Assembly (NCBI GenBank): GCA_013332095.1
Contig: JABENI010000015.1
Span: 42,100-106,099 of the forward strand
Origin: Candidatus Bathyoplasma sp. NZ
Lineage (GTDB): Bacteria; Bacillota_I; Bacilli_A; MAG-NZ
Direction of reading: 5' to 3'
DNA: 64,000 bases
The notes below the pieces were generated by a model. That model ran no database searches. It was given only the letters and a program-made list of their open reading frames with translations, and was not told the DNA's origin. A program made the translations under genes and the position numbers. This document shows, piece after piece, positions 56,303 through 64,000 of this stretch. Numbering within the stretch: position 1 is the first letter of the stretch; each line of letters opens with the position of its first letter.

Positions 56303-56689
56303 TTATTTTGATTTTTTAGGCCTTGTTTTAATTTTTTTCCACATATTTTTAATTTTTTTAAGCATAAACCAGTATAACTTTTGAAAGATGATATAAATAA
56401 AGAACGACAATACCATATTTATTGCAATAATAAAAATAAGTATTATAAGATACTGGTAAGTAATATCAGAAAATGTTGACAAAACATTGAAGTTTCTCAT
56501 ATTTAATTCTGCTACACCAAAATAAATAAAAAATGTAGAAACAAATATAATACCATTATAAACCATAGACTTCAAGATGATTTTATATATCGATTTGCCT
56601 AAAAATTCCTTTTCTTGAAAATCACAAGATACTTTGTATACGATAAAACCAGGAATAGAAAAAACTATTAGCAAGAATAAATTTATCAT
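56303..56689 (-). CDS. Small membrane protein of the island, function unknown
   Basis: 128 residues with three likely membrane helices (about 2-20, 41-61 and 80-105) and a very basic tail (KKIKNMWKKIKTRPKKSK) that would face the cytoplasm. The first ATG shares bases with the stop of the 41-codon gene upstream (TAATG), so the two are translationally coupled. No family is identified with confidence. Small membrane proteins coupled to a tiny partner in islands can be toxins or abortive-infection effectors; that is only a possibility. Confidence 0.65.
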   Translation of the reverse strand: MINLFLLIVFSIPGFIVYKVSCDFQEKEFLGKSIYKIILKSMVYNGIIFVSTFFIYFGVAELNMRNFNVLSTFSDITYQYLIILIFIIAINMVLSFFIYIIFQKLYWFMLKKIKNMWKKIKTRPKKSK

Positions 56690-56814
56690 TATTTATTCAC
56701 CTTTTTTGAAGGTAAAGAGCTACCTAGATTTGCATTTCTACCTATATTTAAATTTCTTTCTATTTGTGATTCGTTTTTTGATTTTGGTTCTAATTTACTA
56801 TCAATTTTTGGCAT
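56689..56814 (-). CDS. Tiny 41-residue polar protein coupled to the membrane protein
   Basis: Too short for ordinary ORF calls. ATG at 56814 with a strong GGAGAAA ribosome site, clean frame to a stop whose last two bases overlap the next ATG (TAATG). The sequence is hydrophilic and disordered-looking (PKIDSKLEPKSKNESQIERN and so on), rich in Asn, Lys and Ser. It may serve mainly to couple translation, or be a small partner of the membrane protein. Confidence 0.6.
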   Translation of the reverse strand: MPKIDSKLEPKSKNESQIERNLNIGRNANLGSSLPSKKVNK

Positions 56815-57486
56815 AACTTTCTCCTTTTTAGACATTAATTTTTATTACTCAATGCCTCTTCCTATAGATTATACACAATAGTTCGTAAGCAAATACAAAA
56901 AATATACAATTGTTTTTTAGTTGTAAATTGTAATATTAACTGTGCAATAATTTAATCTTCATATCACAGTATAATTTAGAACTTTTTTTGAAAATTTTGT
57001 TGCGAGTTTAAATCCAAATTTTTTTTCGCATAAATTTTTTTGATTTTCATTAATTGGAATCCTCCAAATAATTCAGACACAAAAATTAGCAAGTTAAATT
57101 TTGTGTTTTTTAGTATTTAACAAAATAATAATAAACAATTTTATAATTGAGGATTTAAAACCTTTTTCTCATATCCATCTCAAAAGATTAGCGCAAGCAC
57201 TATAATCATCAAAAAACCTTTTTGCTTAAATTGTAAATTTTAAATATCCTGAGTTTAAGTGCTTTATTATATTTTTTATACCATTTCATTTAGGTAGTCT
57301 AGTCGCATCTGCTGGTGGACCAATGGTATTTTTTTTTTACAAAGTTACACTGCTAATTAATTTGTGGGAAAATATTTGCAGTGTAGGATTTAAATACAGG
57401 TAATTCAAATCACTGCAGTCAATTTTAAAATTTGTTCACTACTCTTTTATATAAAATCTAGGATACTCTAGTAAATTAATTTTTTT
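56815..57486. other. Spacer left of the AAA-subtilase pair
   Basis: No gene found. Contains the left copy of a structured repeat at 57279-57340; the rest is AT-rich with weak homopolymer runs. Confidence 0.55.
57279..57340 (+). repeat. Hairpin repeat, left copy, facing the protease gene
   Basis: TACCATT (57279-57285) pairs with AATGGTA (57322-57328) around a GC-richer core GCATCTGCTGGTGGACC, followed by ten T. The same core recurs inverted at 61208-61264 (GCACCTGCTGATGAACC before AATGGTATTTTTTT). It looks like a terminator pointing into the 3' end of the protease gene. Confidence 0.6.
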
Positions 57487-59718
57487 CTACTCAAATTCAA
57501 TTTCTTCATTTGCTTTAGTATAGATATCAATCCTATTTTCAACATTAATTTTATTTACTAACCACCCTCTCAATGAGCAGTTTTGAATAAAGTTATCTAT
57601 TCTATTAACTCCTTCTAACTCTTTAAGAGTTATTACAACACCAAAGCAAATCCCTTCTCCATCTTTTGTTTCTAATCGTTCTTTTGTTTTTATACTAATT
57701 CCCCACATACGGTTTATGTATGTTTTTTTTGCTTTTGATCTATCTTTTAAAACTTCTTTAATATGTTTTGAATTATCCCATTTTCTAAAATTCTTACGCA
57801 TTTCCCCTTCGTACAAATAATGAGTTTCATCTTCAATACTTTGCTTGTTTTTATCAATTGATTTTATTGTATTTTTGTTAATACGACCAAAAGAAATGTC
57901 TAACTCTGTATTAGTATAATCAACTCCTTGATTTCTAGAACATTTGGGAAAATAACAAAGTGTTGCTTTTGCTACAAATGGATGTTTGTCTTTATGAATA
58001 GGGACTGGAATGTTATAGTTATAGGTATCGTATTTTTCAGAAACACCTGACAAAACAAATTTTATCTCATCATCTTGGCTTTTAACTACATCCTCAATTC
58101 TTTTGGGTACAACTCCATGTCCAAGTATTGAAGCTTTTTCAATCGTATACGTGGTTTTCCAATCAGTTGAGGAATCAATTATTAAAGCTTTTGCCACTTC
58201 TCTCCTTAATCCAATGATTCCTATCAAATATGCCATTTTTCTTGTTATCCATGGCGCCGCAAATGAAGTTCCAACAACAAATGCTTCACCAGTGGGCATA
58301 CAAACTCTAATCCCTTTTTCATGATTTCCACCACCATAATAACTAACATCTGGTTTATTAAAAAATGACAATACTATACCTTTGCGCAAATACGAAGCAG
58401 GTTCATTTTTATCATCAACAGAATTTACAACTAATGAGTTTATTGAATCAGCTGGAGAGCCTATTGCTTTTTCCTCATTATCACTCATTGCTTTATTGGT
58501 ACCAGAAATGATAAAAATAATATCATTTTCGTACTGAAGTTTATCTAGTATTGCTGCTTCAACTGAAATAAAATTTGGATTTATTTCATCTTTTGAACCT
58601 AATGATAAATTCCAAATTTTAATATCTTTATTTGCAGCAACAATTTCTTTTATAGATTTTAAAATTGAAAACGAACTAAATTGTTTCTGTATTGCTACTC
58701 CAAAATGTCTAACTCTAAATCTTCCACATCCATCATCTAAATTTGGATTGATATTTGCTCCATCTACTATAATTGAAGAAACTGCTGTACCGTGTTTGTA
58801 GTCATTAGGTTCTAAGGGTATATCATCACTCAACATATTTTTAAATTCGACCCATTCTGAAAAATAAACACGATCATCAAACATGGTATCAATAACACCA
58901 ACAATAGGTTCATTAGTGGGCCTCGGAATTGACATTTTACTACTTTCAATCGAATTACTAAAATCATCTTTGGTTAATTTTGATATATCTTCTGTAACCA
59001 TTGCTATTAAATAGGGGGCTTTTTCATATAAAAGCATAAATTGACTAGGATCCAAAAGCATTGTTATCCCATCTATTATTCTGCTTGGAAGAAGTTTTAT
59101 CCCTATTCTTTCCATAAGTAAACTAGTTTCAACATCAGTTTTATATATGGTTATAATTGAGTTTTGATCAAAATTGTTTTTATTTTCTATTAATGAAAAC
59201 TTTTCAACATAATGAGAATCTACTATAATTTTAAGAAAATTTGTCTTTGATATTTTGTATTTGTGAAAATCAATATTTTTTTCTTTAATATTTTCTAAAT
59301 CTCCTTGTGAAATATTATCATTAAATATTTCTTTAAAAAGTAAAATGCTATTTCTCACTCTATTAATTGATTCTTCCAATATATCTAGAGTAACATAGTG
59401 CGTTATAATATGCTTTCTTTTCTCATCGTTTGAAAAACGCGCACCAACTATCGAACTGTTCGCCGGTTTACTACCTTTTGATAAAAAACCATTTATCCTC
59501 CTACTTTTTGGAACTACTCTGGTATAAAAGACACTTATTAACGCCCCTTGGAATATTTTTTCCTCATTCCAAAATTGATATAATCTTTCTAAATCCTCTT
59601 GCAACCTTTTTAGATGATTAATATTGACTTTAGTACCTTTAGGAAGGTTAGGAGCTCCAGGTCTAGAAGAATTCGGCTTTTGAAAAAAATCCCCTTTTAA
59701 TTGTAAAACATCATTCAT
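57487..59718 (-). CDS. Subtilisin-like (S8) protease partnered with an AAA ATPase
   Basis: 743 residues, intracellular: no signal peptide and no prodomain cut site are seen. The S8 triad is complete: D277 in IVGVIDTMFD, H309 in DYKHGTAVSS and S485 in VVGTSFAAPW, with the oxyanion Asn in IISGTN (about 408). About 270 residues precede the protease domain and are not identified; about 230 follow, beta-rich. Ribosome site AAAGGAGTG lies in the end of the AAA gene, 4 bases of spacing between the genes. AAA ATPase plus cytosolic subtilase pairs recur in genomic islands and are suspected defence or stress effectors, with the ATPase controlling the protease. Target unknown. Confidence 0.88.
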   Translation of the reverse strand: MNDVLQLKGDFFQKPNSSRPGAPNLPKGTKVNINHLKRLQEDLERLYQFWNEEKIFQGALISVFYTRVVPKSRRINGFLSKGSKPANSSIVGARFSNDEKRKHIITHYVTLDILEESINRVRNSILLFKEIFNDNISQGDLENIKEKNIDFHKYKISKTNFLKIIVDSHYVEKFSLIENKNNFDQNSIITIYKTDVETSLLMERIGIKLLPSRIIDGITMLLDPSQFMLLYEKAPYLIAMVTEDISKLTKDDFSNSIESSKMSIPRPTNEPIVGVIDTMFDDRVYFSEWVEFKNMLSDDIPLEPNDYKHGTAVSSIIVDGANINPNLDDGCGRFRVRHFGVAIQKQFSSFSILKSIKEIVAANKDIKIWNLSLGSKDEINPNFISVEAAILDKLQYENDIIFIISGTNKAMSDNEEKAIGSPADSINSLVVNSVDDKNEPASYLRKGIVLSFFNKPDVSYYGGGNHEKGIRVCMPTGEAFVVGTSFAAPWITRKMAYLIGIIGLRREVAKALIIDSSTDWKTTYTIEKASILGHGVVPKRIEDVVKSQDDEIKFVLSGVSEKYDTYNYNIPVPIHKDKHPFVAKATLCYFPKCSRNQGVDYTNTELDISFGRINKNTIKSIDKNKQSIEDETHYLYEGEMRKNFRKWDNSKHIKEVLKDRSKAKKTYINRMWGISIKTKERLETKDGEGICFGVVITLKELEGVNRIDNFIQNCSLRGWLVNKINVENRIDIYTKANEEIEFE

Positions 59719-59722
59719 TTTA

Positions 59723-60760
59723 TCACTCCTTTAATTCTCTAGAAGCTTGACTTTTGGATATTCCAGTTAAAATCTCTATTTCCCTTAAAGTAAAACCACT
59801 ACTTTGAAATTCCTTTAAATCAGTTGATACACTTTGTCCAGAAGTAGTATAAAATAATTTTCTCAAATAATCTAATTCATTTTTAGGATTACTGAAAGCC
59901 AATGAAGTTTTTATAATGTTTTTCAAATCACCAGGATATGGAATTTCCTCCATAAGGAGTATAATTTTTTTAAATAATCTCATATTCCTACCTGCAAATT
60001 TAAATTTATTCAGTAGAGAATTTAATATCGCTTCAGCTACTTCTAACAAATCTTCTCTAGTATATCGATTAAAATTAATTACAGAATCGAATCTTCTTAC
60101 TAATGCTTTATCAAAAGAATTATATAAATTAGTTGTGGCAATTAGCATTACCTCTTCATTTAATCTATCTAATTCTTTTAAGATTGTAGAAGTAGCTCTT
60201 CCCATTTCTCTTAAATCGTTTGAGTTGATTCTATCTAAAGCTATAGCATCAATTTCATCAAATAAAATAACAGCTTGAGATGGATTTGATAAATTACGTA
60301 TTTCTTGAAATACTGAGACTATATTTTTAGATGTCTGCCCCAATTTACTATCTATTACAGCATCAAATTCTACGACAAATAATTCTCGCTCTAAGATCCT
60401 AGCAATTTGTTTTACTGTTTCAGTTTTCCCTGTACCAGGGGCTCCTTCAAATAAAAATTTATTTACTCCGGCATTGTGGCTTGCTGCATTAACTATACCA
60501 ACAATATCCTCTTTAATATTTTCAGGTAAGGGTAACGGGTTATTACCGCATTCAACTTTACTAAAAAATGATTTTTCAAAATTATTTACTTGCGGTATAA
60601 AGGTATTTGTCTTTGAAATCAATGATATAATATATTCTGACAATTGATAATCTCCGATTTTATCAAAATATTTAGCCATTTCATATGCTTCATCTCTAAA
60701 TCCAGATTCGTTATTTTCTGAATGATATTTTATTAAATTTATTATATTTCTTTTTTTCAT
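59723..60760 (-). CDS. AAA ATPase regulating the adjacent S8 protease
   Basis: 345 residues from the ATG at 60760, with TGGAGG and a 7-base spacer; an open frame 44 codons upstream lacks a site. Walker A FEGAPGTGKTE (104-114), Walker B VILFDEIDA (164-172), sensor 1 ATTN (208-211) and arginine finger region LVRRFD (220-225) make it a classical AAA protein, similar to the FtsH/spastin type without a protease domain. Residues 1-90 are helical. Residues about 321-345 (SGFTLREIEILTGISKSQAS) look like a helix-turn-helix, unusual for such an ATPase. It is first in the operon with the S8 protease. Confidence 0.87.
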   Translation of the reverse strand: MKKRNIINLIKYHSENNESGFRDEAYEMAKYFDKIGDYQLSEYIISLISKTNTFIPQVNNFEKSFFSKVECGNNPLPLPENIKEDIVGIVNAASHNAGVNKFLFEGAPGTGKTETVKQIARILERELFVVEFDAVIDSKLGQTSKNIVSVFQEIRNLSNPSQAVILFDEIDAIALDRINSNDLREMGRATSTILKELDRLNEEVMLIATTNLYNSFDKALVRRFDSVINFNRYTREDLLEVAEAILNSLLNKFKFAGRNMRLFKKIILLMEEIPYPGDLKNIIKTSLAFSNPKNELDYLRKLFYTTSGQSVSTDLKEFQSSGFTLREIEILTGISKSQASRELKE

Positions 60761-61284
60761 AATAAGACCTCCATAAATAGTATAACACATCGGGACAAAT
60801 ATGCAATATATTGGGACACAAAAGTTTTTGATAATCTCATTCCTACTAAATATATTTATGTTTTTTATTTTATCAATTATTTTTAAATTCAATTTGATGC
60901 TTATTATTACCTTTGCCTTAGCAAATATTAGTTGTGTTTTTAAATATTAAAATTTATCTTTTCATTATTAGGAATATTTCTCCGATAATTTCTTCTTCGT
61001 TATTCATTTTATTAATATTGATGATAGTGTTTTGTATTCTAACGATATTTTTTATTAATAAGTAGTTTGAATTATCCAATTTTATTGATTAAAATATAAT
61101 AATTTTTGAGACTGACTATAGTGGCTTGTATTATCTGCATTCACCTGTACGCTACAAATATTTTTTTGTACTTTATCTACAAATTAATTAGCACTTTACT
61201 TTATGATAAAAAAATACCATTAGGTTCATCAGCAGGTGCTACTACACCGCGTAAACCTAATGGCAAACAAATATAATAAAATCC
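60761..61284. other. Upstream region of the AAA-subtilase operon
   Basis: No gene supported. Contains the AAA leader, degenerate AT-rich sequence and the right copy of the hairpin repeat (61208-61264). Confidence 0.55.
61208..61264 (-). repeat. Hairpin repeat, right copy, facing the AAA gene
   Basis: CCATTAGGTT (61217-61226) pairs with AACCTAATGG (61254-61263); an inner GGTG/CACC stem and a T-run on the minus strand make a strong terminator-like structure. It is an inverted copy of 57279-57340. Confidence 0.65.
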
Positions 61285-61517
61285 TTAACTCGTAATATTT
61301 AGAGAATCACAATTTAAAGCAAAAAAGTTTTTAACTCTTACATTACTCTCGCTAATCATTTGAACTGTGGGAGAGAAAAGATTTTCGCAAATTTCGTTAT
61401 TTTTAATCGTAAGACGCTTTATTAAAAAATTATTTAATAAATTTTCATTATTTTTAATATTGCAATGCTGATAAATTTTTAAAATGTAATTTTGCAAATT
61501 AATTTTTTTAATTACAA

Positions 61518-61721
61518 TCAAATATTTACAATAAAGTGCACTTTTACAAATGCTTTTTTCTTTGATTTTACTTTACCTTTTATTAACTTGTCATACCAAT
61601 AGGTAAATTGATGCACTTTTACATTGTTTTTTTCACAAAATGCTTTAATACTTACTTTTTCTTTTTTGAATTGTTCAAGCAACTCTTTCCAATATTTTTC
61701 ATATTCAGAATCATATCTCAT
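61518..61721 (-). CDS. IS66 accessory protein TnpA-like
   Basis: 67 residues from the ATG at 61721, with AAAGGTG about 9 bases upstream. The helix-turn-helix pattern YEKYWKELLEQFKKEKVSIK, then AFCEKNNVKVHQFTYWYDKL, is the IS66 TnpA layout ('W...v......g.s...fC....v....f..W...l'). Length is short against the usual ~100, and it stops soon after FVKVHF, so the C-terminus may be truncated. Confidence 0.75.
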   Translation of the reverse strand: MRYDSEYEKYWKELLEQFKKEKVSIKAFCEKNNVKVHQFTYWYDKLIKGKVKSKKKAFVKVHFIVNI

Positions 61722-61825
61722 TATAATCACACCTTTTCTTAGTTATGATTATATTTTAACAATTATTTCCTCTTTTCTTTAAATCCTCTCGAATTCTCGC
61801 TTATGTAAAAAACTAAGCATTCAAT

Positions 61826-61862
61826 GTAAGTAACGCCCAACATTTCGATTTGTTGGGCGTTT
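61826..61862. repeat. GC-rich hairpin inside the IS66 end
   Basis: 10-bp stem ACGCCCAACA/TGTTGGGCGT with an 8-base loop, unusually GC-rich for this DNA, next to the IS66 end. It may block read-through transcription into the element. Confidence 0.65.
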
Positions 61863-61958
61863 AAATATTGGGTTTTAACGCTTACGTTATTTACACACTA
61901 TTCTTTCTTATAACAAAATTAATGCGGAATAACCTAGATGATTTAAATATCCTAGAAT

Positions 61959-64000
61959 TTAACTATTAATTCTTTCAGTAATCGTCGTATCCTTAGATAT
62001 CTTATTATAATTCAATATTATAATAAATCTATTTATCCAATAAATAAAAACCATCATAACCATATGCGTTACTCCAAAAGTAATCATCCAATTATCATTA
62101 AAAGCAATCTCTGTTTTTACAAAAGTTAATCCAATAAACACTAATAAAATTGATAAAATAAAACTAAAAATCAAATAATAATGTGACTCTTTTATCAATA
62201 TTGATATTATTCTTTTTTTAGAACAACCAATAGCTTCAAGTGTCGCGAGTTCTTTATTTCTTGAAATACAGTTTGAAACTTGAGTACTAATAATATTAAG
62301 CAATGAATTCACAAATAAAAGTATCGATCCAAACATACCAAAACTTATCAGAAATACTCGAAATTTCTCCATAACCTTCTTAAAAGACTCATACGATAGA
62401 ATATCTAATTCATCGTCACTTGAAAGTTGCTTCACTAGATCACTAAGTAATAGTTTATCCTCACTCATTATACCTATCATGCTCATATATTTATCGCCAA
62501 AATTCTCTACGAAGAACGCTGATGAAAAATTAAAGACACCCAAATTCTGATCATAATTAATATCACTGCTATCTCTATCGGTTATTATTGTATCAACTGG
62601 AACAGAAATTTTCTTGAATACCTCTCCCACTTCGATAGTTAATTCTATATTATCACCAACTTTTATGCTATCTTGCATGTTATTGGAGCGATAATACATT
62701 AATCCAGAATCAGAATAACCTTTTCCTGTGACTTCATATTTATTTGATATATATTTAAAATAGTTTTCTCCTATACCAGCAGTAGTTGTATAATACACAC
62801 CATCATGCGTATATATTTTCGTTGGACCAATATTATCAATAACAATATCTCTGTCAAATTTGACAGGCATGAATGTTTGTATTCCATCGTCAGTATCAAT
62901 ATATAGCAAATGATTATTCTCAAATATTATATCATCTGTCAAACTCAAAATTTCAGGCTCGTTTATCGGTAAAGTATCCCATCCATTTGAACTACGCTTC
63001 CCGTTTAATTGAACATCATAAACATTATTTTCTTTTGCATGCTTACCTGGATCTATTGATATCGTTGTTACTAACACTGTCACCAACAACGATAAGGTGA
63101 TGGTAAGCGAAAAAATAATACTCCTATATTTTTTTTTATTCATTTTTATAGATCTAGCTGAATACCTATTTTCAATCAACTTATTTTCATCATTTTTTAG
63201 TTTAAGCGATTTTTTAGATGTAAACTTTCTTTCAATATTAACCGTTAATGTCAAAAAGTATATCAAATAAATTATGAGCAGTGAAATCACCACTAGTTTG
63301 TAATCAATGTCAATACTCGTCATAGATGAAAAATTTGTAAAAGATAAAATAGTAGGCATAGAATATTTATATATCAGTATTGCTAATAAAGTACCAACAA
63401 TTATTGGAATTATGAATATTAGTAAACTGTAAATCAAATTTATAAAAACTATATTTAAGCCATTCAAACCTATAAATTTAAATTTATTATTTTCTTTCCT
63501 ATCCAAATTTGAATAAATCTTATTAATATTTCTTATGACTGCAAATATAACAAGTGATAGAAGTAACATAATAATAAATAGATACTTATTAACATTGATG
63601 CCTTCATATGGATTCGACACAAACTCAACATCAAAATCGGCAGAAATATCTGCTATTTCCTGAATATCAAAATTTTCATCATATATATAATAATGTGTAT
63701 TCGTATTTTTATTATTTTCACTAAAATCAGAACTCACTATTAAGTTTCTAAAATTACCATTACCATTGAGTACTTCATATATTCCAACAACCTTGAATTC
63801 TTTATTATTCTTAGTATCATTTATAGATAATTCTATTTCGATATTTTCATTTAGCAGTTCTTTAAAATCCATGGGCAAAACAATTTCATTACTATTTTGT
63901 GGTAAGATACCTGCATACATTTTAATTGCTGATTGCTTCAGGTAGTCAGCATTTATTGAAATAAATGTATTCCTATCTTTATCAAATCTTTTATCAATAA
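61959..64000 (-). CDS. ABC transporter permease, FtsX/MacB-like, N-terminus cut by window edge
   Basis: The frame stays open to base 64000, so the start lies outside; at least 680 residues are present. It has an extracytoplasmic domain, a membrane cluster (about residues 130-260 of the visible part), a second extracytoplasmic domain, and a C-terminal membrane block with the FtsX signature: NKELATLEAIGCSKKRIISI (ATLEAIGCSKKRI) followed by a helix. Two FtsX-like halves in one chain are typical of permeases for antimicrobial peptides, lipoproteins or lipids. The ATPase partner would lie to the right. The gene ends 74 bases from the IS66 end. Confidence 0.85.
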   Translation of the reverse strand, partial: IDKRFDKDRNTFISINADYLKQSAIKMYAGILPQNSNEIVLPMDFKELLNENIEIELSINDTKNNKEFKVVGIYEVLNGNGNFRNLIVSSDFSENNKNTNTHYYIYDENFDIQEIADISADFDVEFVSNPYEGINVNKYLFIIMLLLSLVIFAVIRNINKIYSNLDRKENNKFKFIGLNGLNIVFINLIYSLLIFIIPIIVGTLLAILIYKYSMPTILSFTNFSSMTSIDIDYKLVVISLLIIYLIYFLTLTVNIERKFTSKKSLKLKNDENKLIENRYSARSIKMNKKKYRSIIFSLTITLSLLVTVLVTTISIDPGKHAKENNVYDVQLNGKRSSNGWDTLPINEPEILSLTDDIIFENNHLLYIDTDDGIQTFMPVKFDRDIVIDNIGPTKIYTHDGVYYTTTAGIGENYFKYISNKYEVTGKGYSDSGLMYYRSNNMQDSIKVGDNIELTIEVGEVFKKISVPVDTIITDRDSSDINYDQNLGVFNFSSAFFVENFGDKYMSMIGIMSEDKLLLSDLVKQLSSDDELDILSYESFKKVMEKFRVFLISFGMFGSILLFVNSLLNIISTQVSNCISRNKELATLEAIGCSKKRIISILIKESHYYLIFSFILSILLVFIGLTFVKTEIAFNDNWMITFGVTHMVMMVFIYWINRFIIILNYNKISKDTTITERINS

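Larger units (their letters stand above)
61285..61885 (-). mobile_element. IS66-family insertion sequence remnant
   Basis: A TnpA-like accessory gene (61518-61721) lies near a right end whose minus-strand sequence GTAAGCGTTAAAACCC (61885-61870) matches the GTAAGCG opening typical of IS66 ends. The transposase gene tnpC, tnpB and the opposite end are missing. A 78-codon frame at 61285-61521 follows tnpA with a 4-base overlap but has no recognisable similarity and may be sequence brought in at the deletion point. Confidence 0.65.

Noticed and set aside
61285..61521. 78-codon frame after tnpA as an IS66 tnpB
   Set aside because: It lacks the recognisable TnpB motifs and has strongly biased composition; kept only as part of the IS remnant.

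Overview
The window is strongly AT-rich DNA from a low-GC Gram-positive-type bacterium. Gene content fits a Mollicutes or early Bacilli lineage of the Acholeplasma/Izemoplasma kind. It has dnaE-pfkA-pyk in one operon, a ytfI/ytfJ/ytxK/ackA cluster, DnaE with a degenerate PHP domain, a fermentative set (gap, pfkA, pyk, ackA) and secreted Ig-like surface proteins with no LPXTG anchor. The genetic code looks standard: uvrB, dnaE, mcrB, the ytxK-like gene and the AAA gene end in TGA, and the tryptophans checked are TGG. The lineage is inferred; there is no rRNA here to fix it.

Layout. 1-6.0 kb: two paralogous secreted beta-rich surface proteins, the first cut by the left edge. 6.2-9.0 kb: deoD, gap and clpP. 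9.2-19.0 kb: a tandem array of about 4.3-4.6 kb units, each carrying a large secreted Ig-repeat adhesin-like gene with its own flanks and terminator. One copy is intact (14.0-17.6 kb), one is a frameshifted pseudogene (9.7-13.0 kb) and one is a short relic (18.6-19.0 kb). 19.0-21.5 kb: McrBC type IV restriction. 21.8-22.8 kb: a secreted coiled-coil repeat protein. 22.8-41.5 kb: a housekeeping block with an rRNA uracil methyltransferase, acpS, uvrB, a B12-radical SAM protein, a MurE-like ligase, pyk, pfkA, dnaE, a secreted protein, a 57-residue winged-helix-like protein, ackA, the ytxK/ytfJ/ytfI-like genes and asnB. Nearly all of it is on the minus strand.

From 41.8 kb to the right edge the window is mostly an accessory or defence island. 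In order it holds a Panacea-type toxin-antitoxin candidate, tRNA-Glu, an OFA-family transporter with a carbonic anhydrase-like protein, and a cytosine-5 restriction-modification locus (an additional PD-(D/E)XK-like protein, a B3-domain endonuclease and the methyltransferase). It continues with a decayed gene, a three-gene SMEK / middle component / DUF2326 ATPase operon (an ABC-3C-type conflict system), a small membrane-anchored protein and a broken reverse transcriptase. Then come a Gp37/Gp68-family (DUF5131) protein, a coupled pair of small genes ending in a membrane protein, an AAA ATPase plus subtilisin-like protease pair, an IS66 remnant and an FtsX-like permease cut by the right edge. Short degenerate repeats flank several modules and hint at how they were inserted.

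Most interesting: the ABC-3C-type operon, the AAA-subtilase pair framed by inward-facing hairpin repeats, the Panacea pair, the restriction locus bracketed by direct repeats, and the self-duplicating adhesin array. Functions in the island are inferred from family resemblance and neighbourhood only.
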